Shown here piece by piece: positions 24,590 through 33,121 of a stretch of DNA of 64,000 nt. Made by a program: the position numbers and the translations under genes. The stretch spans positions 1,052,001 through 1,116,000 of the forward strand of contig JACKLZ010000002.1 of NCBI GenBank assembly GCA_024235675.1, written 5' to 3'. This DNA is from Zoogloeaceae bacterium (GTDB lineage Bacteria > Pseudomonadota > Gammaproteobacteria > Burkholderiales > Rhodocyclaceae). Position 1 is the stretch's first letter. The number at the start of each line of letters is the position of its first letter. The notes under the pieces are model-generated. The model was given only the letters and a program-made list of their open reading frames with translations, had not been told where the DNA came from and did not search any database.

Positions 24590-26836
24590 ATGCAAAGCTC
24601 GAGCGTCATTGTGGAAAGCGGTACGTTCAAGTTCCGCGCCGAATCAACGCCTCTTCCGGCATCCAGTCGCCGCCCTTGGCGCATCCTGTCCGTTGACGAC
24701 GATGTGGGCTTCCAGGCCTCTCTGAGCCACGCCCTTGAGGGCAAGATCATCCTCGGGCGCCCCATCGAGCTCGTGCTCGCTAACAGCATGGGCAGTGCCG
24801 CACACCTGCTCGCGAATGATCGTAACTTCGCGGTCATTCTGGTTGACGTGGTGATGGAAACGGAAGACGCCGGCCTGCGTTTGGCTAAAGGCGTGCGCGA
24901 AATGCTCGGTCTGCAGGAGATGCGCATTGTGTTGCTGACCGGGCAACCCGGTTTTGCACCCATCGACGATGTCATGTCCACCTATGACCTCAGCGACTAC
25001 TGTCTCAAGTCCGACTTGGGAAGCCGCGGCCTCACGAACGTCCTCACCGCTGCCATCCGCAGCTTCGACCAACTCAGCACCGTCAGTGCCGCGCGGCGGG
25101 GGCTGCAGCTGATCATTGAGGCCAGCAACCGTTTTTCAGCGGCGCGCTCCATCCAGGAAATTGCGACCGCGGTACTGATCGAGGTCGCCAGCCTGCTGGG
25201 GGTATCCGAGGACGGCATCGTTGCGGCCAGAGGGCTAGAGTGCACGCTTCGCGTGGCCAATCACGACACCGCGATCATCGTTGGAGCGGCCGGACGCTTC
25301 GCAGATCATGTAAACCACCCCGTCGCAAAACTGCCTGATTCGGCCATTGCCGACGCACTCGCCACGGCACTTGCGCACCGGAAAAGCATCGCCGCCGACA
25401 CCTACCAAGTCTTGTATTTCCCGCGCCAGCACGCCTTGGCCGAATACGCTATCTTCCTAGACACCGGACGATCCCTCGAAAACGCGGAACGCGAACTACT
25501 TGCCGTATTTGCGGCAAATGCCTCTAAGGGGTTCGGCAATATTGCCCTCGTCAGCCGACTTGATCGGCTCGCCTACGAGGATGAACTGTTGGGAATCGCC
25601 AACCGCAGCGCACTGCTGCGAGAGATCGATCGGTTGAAACTGACCAAGGGAAGCACGCCAAATCGGCTGATACTCGTGGACTTGGACAACTTCTCCGGCT
25701 TCAACGAGGCGTTTGGCAGTACCTTGGGTGATGCGCTCCTGAAAGCGGCTGCCGCCCGGTTGGCCGAGTATTTCCCCCCGCCCTGTTTCCTGGCGCGTAT
25801 TTTTGCCGACACCTTCGCCATACTCGGACCTGCGGACAAGACCGATGCGCACACAGCGCCACAGGCGCTCACCCAACCCCTAGTCATCGGAGAGCAATCG
25901 TTCCGCTTCAGTGCCTGCTGCGGCGATATTTCGCTCGACGCGACCGATGTCGACGGACGCTGCATCGTCCGTGCTGCCACAAGCACGCTGAGGCAGGCCA
26001 AGTCCCATGGCCCCGGCAGCATCGAGAGCTACTCCCTGGCAGTGGAGCACGCCGCGGGAGAACGCTACGAAATGATGTCTCAACTGGCCCACGCCATAGA
26101 AGCGAACGACCTGTTCCTGATGTTCCAGCCGCAGATCGACCTGCAAAGCGGACGTCTCATCGGGACGGAGGCGCTCCTGCGCTGGAAGCGCGAAGACGGC
26201 TTTGTACCGCCCGGCCTGTTCATTCCGCTGGCGGAGAAATCGTCATATATCCACGCCATCGGCGCCATTGTCATCACCCAAGCCACCGCGGCGCTCAAGC
26301 GGCTGGCCGAGGCGGGGCTGGAGCACGTTGTCGTCAGCATCAATATCTCGCCACGGCAATTCGAGGACCCGTCGCTTGTAGGTGAGTTGCTGGGCCAGCT
26401 GGCGCGCGACGGCGTGCCAGTCGGGCGTCTGGGCATTGAGGTCACCGAAACAACGGCGATGGAAAATTTTTCCCAGGTTACTGGCGCGCTCGACACTTTC
26501 CGCGAAGCGGGTGGCACCGTCGCTATCGACGACTTCGGCACCGGAATGGCGTCATTGGAATACGTAAGCAAACTGCCAGCCGATCACATCAAGATCGACC
26601 GCGCTTTTGTCGACGGCATTGGTACCGACAAGCGCCACGAGGCTATCCTGCAGATCATTCTGGAACTCGGCCGCGTAATCGGCGCGAAATTGATTGCCGA
26701 GGGGGTGGAAACTGAGTCACAGGCTGTTTGGCTGCGCGAGCACGGCTGTCACATTGCTCAAGGTTGGCATTTCGGGCGTCCAATGCCGCTCGACGACCTG
26801 ATTGGCCAATTCGGCGATCGGAATGTCGCCGCCTGA
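24590..26836 (+). CDS. Response regulator with DUF3369-like, degenerate GGDEF and EAL domains
   Basis: A 748-residue cytoplasmic output protein (ATG 24590). The receiver domain at about 30-155 has D37-D39, phospho-acceptor D86 (VILVDVVM), T117 and K140. A helical DUF3369-like stretch follows at about 160-325. The GGDEF domain (about 330-480) is degenerate: FADTF at 405-409 replaces GGDEF. The EAL domain (500-745) is intact, with TEALLRW at 526, NISPRQF, EVTET, DDFGTG, KIDRAF, AEGVET and GWHFGRP. It should therefore be a c-di-GMP phosphodiesterase controlled by phosphorylation. The histidine kinase follows 9 bp later. Confidence 0.92.
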   Translation: MQSSSVIVESGTFKFRAESTPLPASSRRPWRILSVDDDVGFQASLSHALEGKIILGRPIELVLANSMGSAAHLLANDRNFAVILVDVVMETEDAGLRLAKGVREMLGLQEMRIVLLTGQPGFAPIDDVMSTYDLSDYCLKSDLGSRGLTNVLTAAIRSFDQLSTVSAARRGLQLIIEASNRFSAARSIQEIATAVLIEVASLLGVSEDGIVAARGLECTLRVANHDTAIIVGAAGRFADHVNHPVAKLPDSAIADALATALAHRKSIAADTYQVLYFPRQHALAEYAIFLDTGRSLENAERELLAVFAANASKGFGNIALVSRLDRLAYEDELLGIANRSALLREIDRLKLTKGSTPNRLILVDLDNFSGFNEAFGSTLGDALLKAAAARLAEYFPPPCFLARIFADTFAILGPADKTDAHTAPQALTQPLVIGEQSFRFSACCGDISLDATDVDGRCIVRAATSTLRQAKSHGPGSIESYSLAVEHAAGERYEMMSQLAHAIEANDLFLMFQPQIDLQSGRLIGTEALLRWKREDGFVPPGLFIPLAEKSSYIHAIGAIVITQATAALKRLAEAGLEHVVVSINISPRQFEDPSLVGELLGQLARDGVPVGRLGIEVTETTAMENFSQVTGALDTFREAGGTVAIDDFGTGMASLEYVSKLPADHIKIDRAFVDGIGTDKRHEAILQIILELGRVIGAKLIAEGVETESQAVWLREHGCHIAQGWHFGRPMPLDDLIGQFGDRNVAA

Positions 26837-26845
26837 GCGTTTTCC

Positions 26846-28690
26846 ATGGGGAAGATCCAACGCTACCTGCTCTACCTGCTGCCGTGGTGGATACTAGTCA
26901 CGCTCTTTTCCACGGCCCTGTATCTGACCCGTTCCGAGGCAGACCGGGCGCGACAGGAGCTGACCTACGCTGAACGCATCGAGTCTGCGGTGAACCTGCT
27001 CGACGACGGTATTGCCCGTCTGCGACGCGACACCCGACTAGCCAGTCAAATGGCAGAGTCGTATCTGGCAGCGAACAATCTGGCGAGCCTTGCGGAATTT
27101 TTCCGTAATTTTCTCATCGCTCACCCGGGCTACTTACAGGCCCGTCTCCTCGATGACAGTTGCCGAGAGATTCTACGCCTTGATCGCGGACCCAATGGGC
27201 CAAGACGGACCCCAGAAGAGGCCCTGCAGGACAAATCTGGACGCTACTACTGTAGCGAGGTGCTCAAGCTCGACGCCGAGAATATCTACATGTCGCCGAT
27301 GGACCTGAACGTCGAAGATGGCAAGGTCGTCGAGCCCCATGAACCCACTCTGCGGGCGGCAAAGAGAGTCCTTTTACCCGACGGCACTCCAAGAGGCATA
27401 ATCGTACTCAATCTGGACAGCCGCCCGATTCTCGATGCGTTCAAGCGGTCGGGCAGCACCAACCTGACATTGCTCAACAGTGAAGGCGGCTGGCTGGTCA
27501 GCCCGGATCCAGCCGACGAGTTTACATTTGCGCTGGGCGCCCCGGAACACAGCTTCTCGCGGAAACATCCGGATGTCTGGGAGGCGATCCGCAACGCTCC
27601 GGACGACGGTGGTCTCACCAGCAAGCACTCCGGCACGTGGGTTTATCGGCAGATCAACGCACCCGATGCGACAGACGGCAATGTCTTCCCCACCTGGTAT
27701 GCGCTGGCCCGATTGGATCCGGCGCAAACACCTCAGGGGGGGAGCTATGAGAAATACATGCATTATTTCGTTACCGCGGCCGTGCTGCTGGCCTTAACCA
27801 TCATCTCCACCCTCTTTGCACGAAGCAACACCCGACGCGTCGAACTGGCTGATGCGCTTGCCGCCACCAACGCCGAACTCAAAGCCTCACTTGATCAATT
27901 GCACGAATCGCTCGACGAGCGCGTCAAAAGCGAGAAGCTTGCCTCACTAGGTCTACTAGTGGCGGGTGTCGCCCATGAACTCAACACGCCGGTGGGCGCC
28001 GCCATGCTCACCTGTTCCCGTCTTCAGGAGCAGATGGCCACCCTACAGACGGCCTATGAAGCCGGCCTAAAAGAGTCTGACCTGACCCAACATCTTGCTG
28101 CCGGCGCCGAGGGAGTGCGCCTGCTCCACAGCAACTTGCAACGGACGGCACGGCTGATCACACAGTTCAAGGCCGTCGCGGCCGAGCGATCGCAGGCCGA
28201 GCGCAGCAACTTCAACCTCCGTGATACGGTCGACGAAATCCTTGAGCTCATGCACGGCGAAATAAAACGCCGGCGCATCGCCATCGAGGTCAACATTCCA
28301 CCGAACATCGAACTCGACAGTTACCCTGGCCCACTCGGTCAGATCGTCCAGAACCTGGTCCACAACGCACTTCGGCACGGCTTCGAGCTGGCCGATAGCG
28401 GCCATATTGTCATCTCGGCGAACACGAACGGCGACCAGATCCATCTGACCGTTTCCGACGACGGCCGCGGCATCACAACCAAAGACAAGGCCCGCATCTG
28501 GGACCCCTTCTTCACCACCCAGCGCCATCGGGGTGGCACCGGGCTGGGGCTGCACCTGTGCCAGCAGATGGCCACCGCCGTACTCGGCGGCACGCTGCGC
28601 CTGCTCGACACCGACACCGGCCACGGCGCGCATTTCTGCCTGACGCTGCCGGTTGTCGCACCCGACAGGCTCCAGCCCGCCGCCGGCTAG
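26846..28690 (+). CDS. Sensor histidine kinase with periplasmic Cache-like domain
   Basis: A 614-residue inner-membrane kinase. TM1 covers residues 7-29 and TM2 about 306-327. The 270-residue periplasmic part between them has the layout of a double-Cache sensor (RVLLPDGTPRGIIVLNLDS, LNSEGGWLVSPDP). A coiled linker leads to the dimerisation domain with the phospho-accepting His at 377 (GVAHELNTPVGAA), then the ATPase domain with QNLVHNALRHGF, DDGRGI, DPFFTTQ and GTGLGLHLCQQ. It is co-transcribed with the EAL-type regulator immediately upstream and is its likely phosphodonor. The ligand is unknown. Confidence 0.93.
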   Translation: MGKIQRYLLYLLPWWILVTLFSTALYLTRSEADRARQELTYAERIESAVNLLDDGIARLRRDTRLASQMAESYLAANNLASLAEFFRNFLIAHPGYLQARLLDDSCREILRLDRGPNGPRRTPEEALQDKSGRYYCSEVLKLDAENIYMSPMDLNVEDGKVVEPHEPTLRAAKRVLLPDGTPRGIIVLNLDSRPILDAFKRSGSTNLTLLNSEGGWLVSPDPADEFTFALGAPEHSFSRKHPDVWEAIRNAPDDGGLTSKHSGTWVYRQINAPDATDGNVFPTWYALARLDPAQTPQGGSYEKYMHYFVTAAVLLALTIISTLFARSNTRRVELADALAATNAELKASLDQLHESLDERVKSEKLASLGLLVAGVAHELNTPVGAAMLTCSRLQEQMATLQTAYEAGLKESDLTQHLAAGAEGVRLLHSNLQRTARLITQFKAVAAERSQAERSNFNLRDTVDEILELMHGEIKRRRIAIEVNIPPNIELDSYPGPLGQIVQNLVHNALRHGFELADSGHIVISANTNGDQIHLTVSDDGRGITTKDKARIWDPFFTTQRHRGGTGLGLHLCQQMATAVLGGTLRLLDTDTGHGAHFCLTLPVVAPDRLQPAAG

Positions 28691-28692
28691 AT

Positions 28693-29583
28693 TCAGGCCA
28701 CTGCCCACACCGACGCCACCGCCGCCCGCACCGCCCGCAGCACCGGCTCCTCGGCGCGCCGCTTGAGGCACGCAAACCGCAAACTGACGGTTGGCGTCGG
28801 CGCCAGCGGGAGCGGCACGGCGTAGATGGCGCCGGACTGGGCGGCGCGTTCGATGTCCTGGCGGCGGGTGATCGCCAGCCCGACACCGGCGGCGACCATG
28901 GCCAGCACGGCGTCTTTCTGGTTGGCCAACATGCTGCGCTCGGGCCACAGGCCGTGGGGTTCGAACAGCGACTGCATCACCGCGTGCTGCACCCGGTCGG
29001 GCGAGGAGTGGATCCACGGCTGGCGGGCGAGCGTGGCCACATCGGCCGTGCCAATCGCCTCACGCAGGGCCACCGGCGCGGCGATGGCCATCTCCTCTTC
29101 ACGCAGCACCTGGCTGTCGAACAGGCTGTCGTCGAGCGTGCCGCTGACAAAGCTGGCGTCGAGCCGGCCGCTCCTGAGCTTGGGCAGGTTGGCGCCGGTG
29201 GTGCCGCCGAGGAATTCGATTTCCAGCCGAGGGTGCCGCGCCTTGAGCAGGCTTTGCAGTTCGACCAGCCGTAGAAAGCCCGCATCGGTATTGAGCCCGA
29301 TGCGTACCGCACCGATCACCTCGCCACGCAGCTCCTGCGCATGCAACCCGACCTCACCCACCGCGGCCAGCGCACGCCGGGCGCGGGCGAGCAAGGCCTC
29401 GCCCGCCGCCGTGGGCAGCATGCCTTTGGACGTGCGTTCGAACAGCGCGAGGCCGAGCTCTTCTTCGAGCGCCTTGATGTGCGCGCTGATGGCCGGCTGG
29501 CTGACAAACAGTCGCTCGGCGGCGCGCGTGAGGTGGCGCTCCTCCGCGACGGTGACAAAGGTTTTAAGGTGGTAGAACTCCAT
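28693..29583 (-). CDS. LysR-family transcriptional regulator (paralogue 2)
   Basis: A 296-residue regulator starting MEFYHLKTFVTVAEERHLTR, with the HTH in residues 1-60 and an effector domain behind it. It is a close paralogue of 6386-7291; both keep RLFxSQPAISAHIKALEE and GxVRIGLNTDA. It is divergent from an SDR gene across 181 bp and probably regulates it. It ends 2 bp from the convergent kinase gene. Confidence 0.93.
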   Translation of the reverse strand: MEFYHLKTFVTVAEERHLTRAAERLFVSQPAISAHIKALEEELGLALFERTSKGMLPTAAGEALLARARRALAAVGEVGLHAQELRGEVIGAVRIGLNTDAGFLRLVELQSLLKARHPRLEIEFLGGTTGANLPKLRSGRLDASFVSGTLDDSLFDSQVLREEEMAIAAPVALREAIGTADVATLARQPWIHSSPDRVQHAVMQSLFEPHGLWPERSMLANQKDAVLAMVAAGVGLAITRRQDIERAAQSGAIYAVPLPLAPTPTVSLRFACLKRRAEEPVLRAVRAAVASVWAVA

Positions 29584-29764
29584 GGCAGACCCTGGGCAAA
29601 TCGTTGCGAGCGGCCAGCGCCGCACTCGGCCAGTACACACCAGTTCGCGCGTATATGCCATGACGATTTTGCCGCGGCGGGCCGGGCCACCTTGCCAAGA
29701 CGCGAAGAGCGTGACTTGACGATGCATCCTAGAATGACCCAAGCCTATCTTTTGGAGACAGCAC
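29584..29764. promoter_or_regulatory. Divergent LysR/SDR promoter region
   Basis: It shares ordered sequence islands with the region upstream of LysR paralogue 1 (7292-7450): CAGTACAC, GCCAT-AC-ATTTT, AAGACGCGAA and GATGCATCC. The pattern is best explained by duplication of a regulator together with its operator region. The SDR ribosome-binding site TTGGAGA lies at 29752-29758. Confidence 0.5.
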
Positions 29765-30469
29765 ATGAACGAACAGAAAGTTGCACTCATCATCGGCGGC
29801 GGCAGCGGCATGGGCGCCGACGCGGCGCGCGCGATGGCCGAAGCGGGCTACGCAGTGGCGGTGCTGTCCTCATCGGGCAAGGGCGAGGCGCTCGGCGCGG
29901 CGCTGGGCGGCATCGGACTGACCGGCTCCAACCAGTCGCCGGCCGACCTGCAGGCGTTGGTGGATGCGGCAATGGCCAAGTGGGGCCGGATCGACGCGGT
30001 GGTCAACAGCGCCGGCCACGGCCCGAAGGGCGACATCCTGGCCATGACCGACGCCGAATGGGCCGCCGGCATGGACACCTACCTGCTCAACGTGGTGCGC
30101 ATCGCCCGGCTGGTGACGCCGATCATGCAGGCGCAGGGCGGCGGCAGCATCGTGAATATCTCGACCTACGCCACCTTCGAGCCCGAGCCGATGTTCCCCA
30201 CCTCGGGTGTGTTCCGCGCCGGCCTGGCCGCTTTCACCAAGCTGTTTGCCGACCAGTACGCCAAAGACAAGATCCGCATGAACAACGTGCTGCCCGGCTT
30301 CATCGACAGCCTGCCGGAGAAGGACGAGCGCCGTGCGCGCATTCCGATGGGGCGTTACGGGCGGGTGGGGGAGGTGTCGAAGGCCATCGTCTTCCTCGCC
30401 GGCGACAACGCAAGCTACATCACGGGGCAGAACCTGCGGGTGGATGGCGGCATTACCCGCTCAGTTTGA
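29765..30469 (+). CDS. SDR-family oxidoreductase lacking the usual Tyr-Lys pair
   Basis: A 234-residue short-chain dehydrogenase/reductase fold with NAD(P)-binding GGGSGMG near residue 11, NSAGHG, and a C-terminal GQNLRVDGGITRSV. The usual catalytic YxxxK is not present: the corresponding stretch reads PTSGVFRAGLAAFTK, which aligns with Ser and Arg in place of Tyr and Lys. Similar atypical SDRs next to LysR genes exist in other Proteobacteria (recollection), so this is unlikely to be a sequencing error. The reaction, if any, is unknown. It is divergent from LysR paralogue 2, its probable regulator. Confidence 0.88.
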   Translation: MNEQKVALIIGGGSGMGADAARAMAEAGYAVAVLSSSGKGEALGAALGGIGLTGSNQSPADLQALVDAAMAKWGRIDAVVNSAGHGPKGDILAMTDAEWAAGMDTYLLNVVRIARLVTPIMQAQGGGSIVNISTYATFEPEPMFPTSGVFRAGLAAFTKLFADQYAKDKIRMNNVLPGFIDSLPEKDERRARIPMGRYGRVGEVSKAIVFLAGDNASYITGQNLRVDGGITRSV

Positions 30470-30490
30470 GCAGCGCTCGAGCGCGGCGGT

Positions 30491-30796
30491 TCAATCGAGG
30501 TGAATCGCCTCGCGCGGATCGTCCGGCGCTTCGGCCGCATCAAACAGATGATCGAAATGCTGATGCGCCGGAATGTACAGCGTCAACGCCCGCCCGCGAT
30601 GGTAGATGCCGCGCAGGCGGTTGGCGGTTTCCCACACATGTGTGTAGCTGTCATCGACACAGACTCTCGCCATCGGGCGGTCGGCGTCGCCTTCGCGAAT
30701 CAGTTCAACTCCCGTCACCGTGAGGTAGGGGCGCAGCCCCTCGGTAATGAGTTCAACAGACGTATCGGCCTGCAAGCCGCCGAGAATGAAATACAT
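30491..30796 (-). CDS. Conserved hypothetical protein (101 aa)
   Basis: I do not recognise the family. It is a small soluble acidic protein with no signal or membrane segment (MYFILGGLQADTSVELITEG; TANRLRGIYHRGRALTLYIP). Its ATG overlaps the stop of the TerB-like gene (TGATG), so the two are translationally coupled and probably work together. Confidence 0.7.
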   Translation of the reverse strand: MYFILGGLQADTSVELITEGLRPYLTVTGVELIREGDADRPMARVCVDDSYTHVWETANRLRGIYHRGRALTLYIPAHQHFDHLFDAAEAPDDPREAIHLD

Positions 30797-31194
30797 CAGG
30801 CCACCACATCGTCCAGGGTCAGGTGCCAGCGCTCGAGCGCGCGGCGCAGCAGGGATTGCTCGGGGTCGCTGATCGCGCCGTCCGACTTCGACAGCACGAC
30901 CATCGCACGAATGACCAGCAGGCGTTGCTGCGGATTGGCGACGGCATCGAGCAGGGCGTCGATATGCGCGGGGTCGAGCACGGCCACGCGGTGCGCGGCG
31001 GACTCGTCGAGCAGTTCGCCGCTGAGGTCGACCACGGCTTGCAGCAAGGCGTCGCGGCTCAGCCCGATCAGTGTCGGGATGTCGTGGCGATCCAGGGCTG
31101 CCAGTTCGCCATCGGCCAACTCGCCGTCGGCCATCAAGGTCAGTCCGATCAGGCGGGCAATGGCGTTGCGGGTGTCATGGCCAGAGCTTGGCAT
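30796..31194 (-). CDS. TerB-like domain protein
   Basis: A 132-residue, all-helical acidic protein resembling TerB/DjlA-like domains: IGLTLMADGELADGELAALDRH, then a second half with VLSKSDGAISDPEQSLLRRALERW. The repeated acidic D-G-x-(L/I)-(A/S) motif resembles the metal-binding helices of TerB. The assignment is by pattern only. GGAG lies 7 nt upstream. It sits 16 bp downstream of the Lrp-type gene on the same strand and may share its transcript. Confidence 0.65.
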   Translation of the reverse strand: MPSSGHDTRNAIARLIGLTLMADGELADGELAALDRHDIPTLIGLSRDALLQAVVDLSGELLDESAAHRVAVLDPAHIDALLDAVANPQQRLLVIRAMVVLSKSDGAISDPEQSLLRRALERWHLTLDDVVA

Positions 31195-31210
31195 CAGTCC
31201 ATCTCCATCA

Positions 31211-31675
31211 TCAGTCAGTCGGGAGAAACAAGGTTTCCTTGATCTCTTCCATCACCACCGAGCTGCGCGATTCGGTCGCGCCCGGCAGCTTGAGCAGGAT
31301 GTTGCCCAAGAGTCGACGATACTCGCCCATCTGGGCGATGCGCGCTTTGATGAGGTAATCAAACTCGCCCGACACCAAATGACACTCCATCACCTCGGGA
31401 ATGAACAGCATCTCTTTCTTGACCTTGTCGAACACGTCACCCGACTTGGCCGACAGCTTGATTTCGACAAACACCAGCAAGGGCTTACCCATCGCGACCG
31501 GATTGAGATGCGCGTGGTAGCCGGTAATCACCCCGTCGCGCTCGAGCCGGCGCACCCGCTCGGTGCACGGCGTGCTCGACAAGCCCACCTTGTCGGCCAG
31601 TTCGGTGATCGGCAGGCGCCCATTTTTCTGCAACAGGTCGAGAATTTTCCGGTCCAGGCGATCGAGCTCGCGCAT
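31211..31675 (-). CDS. Lrp/AsnC-family regulator (probable regulator of dadA-alr)
   Basis: A 154-residue Lrp-type regulator. The helix-turn-helix occupies residues 1-50 (LDRLDRKILDLLQKNGRLPITELADKVGLSSTPCTERVRRL) and the amino-acid-binding RAM domain residues 65-150. The region around SSTPCTERVRRLE is typical of Lrp/DadR-like proteins. It is divergent from dadA-alr, with two perfect palindromes in between, so control of D-alanine catabolism and autoregulation are inferred. GGAG lies 7 nt before the ATG. Confidence 0.92.
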   Translation of the reverse strand: MRELDRLDRKILDLLQKNGRLPITELADKVGLSSTPCTERVRRLERDGVITGYHAHLNPVAMGKPLLVFVEIKLSAKSGDVFDKVKKEMLFIPEVMECHLVSGEFDYLIKARIAQMGEYRRLLGNILLKLPGATESRSSVVMEEIKETLFLPTD

Positions 31676-31712
31676 TTCACTTCTCCACGACAGAGAACGG
31701 CCCAAAAAAAAG

Positions 31713-31755
31713 TGATTGTATAAATCATATGCCGCAATGACGAGTGAAATTCACT
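31713..31755. promoter_or_regulatory. Candidate Lrp-type operator palindromes
   Basis: Two perfect inverted repeats lie between lrp and dadA. TGATT-GTATA-AATCA is at 31713-31727 and AGTGAA-A-TTCACT at 31743-31755. Their centres are about 29 bp apart, roughly three helical turns, as expected for a multimeric Lrp-family protein. The first is close to the lrp start and could serve autoregulation. Confidence 0.55.
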
Positions 31756-31810
31756 ACGAACATGGCCATAAAGTAGCGAATCACAACATCAGCGCATCAG
31801 GAAGCTCGTC

Positions 31811-33121
31811 ATGGACGTTATCGTACTCGGAAGCGGCGTCATCGGCACCTCCACCGCCTACTACCTCGCCCGCAACGGCGCCCGCGTCACCGTGCTGGAG
31901 CGCCAACCCGGCCCCGCACTGGAGACCAGCTACGCCAACGCCGGCCAGGTCTCGCCGGGCTACTCCACCCCGTGGGCCGCGCCGGGCATTCCGCTCAAGG
32001 CCATGAAGTGGCTGTTCCAGCGCCACGCACCGCTGGCCATCCGGCCCGACGGCACGCGCTTTCAGTTGGAGTGGATGATGGCCATGCTGCGCAACTGCGC
32101 CGCCGAGCGTTACACCATCAACAAGTCGCGCATGATGCGCCTGGCCGAATACAGTCGCGACTGCCTGCGCGGCCTGCGTGCCGACACCGGCATCGACTAC
32201 GAAAGCCGCACGCGCGGCACGCTGCAACTGTTCCGCACCCAGGCCCAGGTCGATGCGGCCAAACGCGACATCGAGGTGCTGATGGACTTCGGCGTGCCCT
32301 TCGAGCTGCTCGACCGCGACCAGATCGCCGGCGCCGAGCCCGCGCTGGCCCATGCCAAACACAAACTCGCCGGCGGCCTGCGTCTGCCCAATGACGAGAC
32401 CGGCGACTGCCATTTGTTCACCCGCCGCCTCGCTGACATGGCCACCGAACTGGGTGTCGACTTCCGCTTCGGCCAAGACGTGAATGGCCTGATCACCGAC
32501 CAGGGCCGCATCACCGGCGTGCGCGTCGGCAACGAGGTGCTGCACGCTGACCGCTACGTGTTGGCCTTCGGCAGCTACAGCCGCGACTTCCTCGCCCCGC
32601 TCGGCCTCAAGCTGCCGGTGTATCCGGTCAAGGGCTACTCGCTGACCATCCCCATGACGAATGCCAACGCCGCGCCGGTGTCGACGGTGCTCGACGAAAC
32701 CTACAAGGTCGCCCTCACCCGCTTCGACGACCGCATCCGCGTCGGCGGCATGGCCGAGCTGGCCGGCTTCGACCTGTCGCTCAACCCGCGCCGCCGCCAG
32801 ACGCTGGAGATGGTGGTGGGCGACCTCTTCCCCGGCAGCGGCGACGTGCCGGCCGCCGAGTTCTGGACCGGCCTGCGCCCGATGACGCCCGACTCCACCC
32901 CCATCGTCGGCGCCACGGCCTACCCCAATCTGTACCTCAACACCGGCCACGGCACCCTGGGCTGGACGATGGCCTGCGGATCGGGCAAGCTCGTAGCCGA
33001 TCTGGCCACTGACCGCCACCCGGACATTTCCACCGATGGCTTGTCGCTGGACCGCTACACCCGCCCAGAACAGCCCCGCATGGCCCCGCGCCTGCAGGGC
33101 GCCCACCGGAGTGCCGCGTGA
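31811..33121 (+). CDS. dadA: D-amino acid dehydrogenase small subunit
   Basis: A membrane-associated flavoenzyme that oxidises D-alanine and other D-amino acids to 2-oxoacids, feeding electrons to the quinone pool. The 436-residue length is standard. The FAD-binding GSGVIGTSTAYYLARNG is at the N-terminus, followed by the DadA signature SYANAGQVSPGYSTPWAAPG, and FWTGLRPMTPDSTPIVG and GHGTLGWTMACGSG near the C-terminus. Its stop overlaps the alanine racemase start (GTGA). Confidence 0.96.
   Translation: MDVIVLGSGVIGTSTAYYLARNGARVTVLERQPGPALETSYANAGQVSPGYSTPWAAPGIPLKAMKWLFQRHAPLAIRPDGTRFQLEWMMAMLRNCAAERYTINKSRMMRLAEYSRDCLRGLRADTGIDYESRTRGTLQLFRTQAQVDAAKRDIEVLMDFGVPFELLDRDQIAGAEPALAHAKHKLAGGLRLPNDETGDCHLFTRRLADMATELGVDFRFGQDVNGLITDQGRITGVRVGNEVLHADRYVLAFGSYSRDFLAPLGLKLPVYPVKGYSLTIPMTNANAAPVSTVLDETYKVALTRFDDRIRVGGMAELAGFDLSLNPRRRQTLEMVVGDLFPGSGDVPAAEFWTGLRPMTPDSTPIVGATAYPNLYLNTGHGTLGWTMACGSGKLVADLATDRHPDISTDGLSLDRYTRPEQPRMAPRLQGAHRSAA

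Noticed and set aside
30473..30484. Palindrome GCGCTCGAGCGC after the SDR gene as a terminator
   Set aside because: It has no loop and no T-tract; it is a short GC palindrome expected by chance in such DNA.
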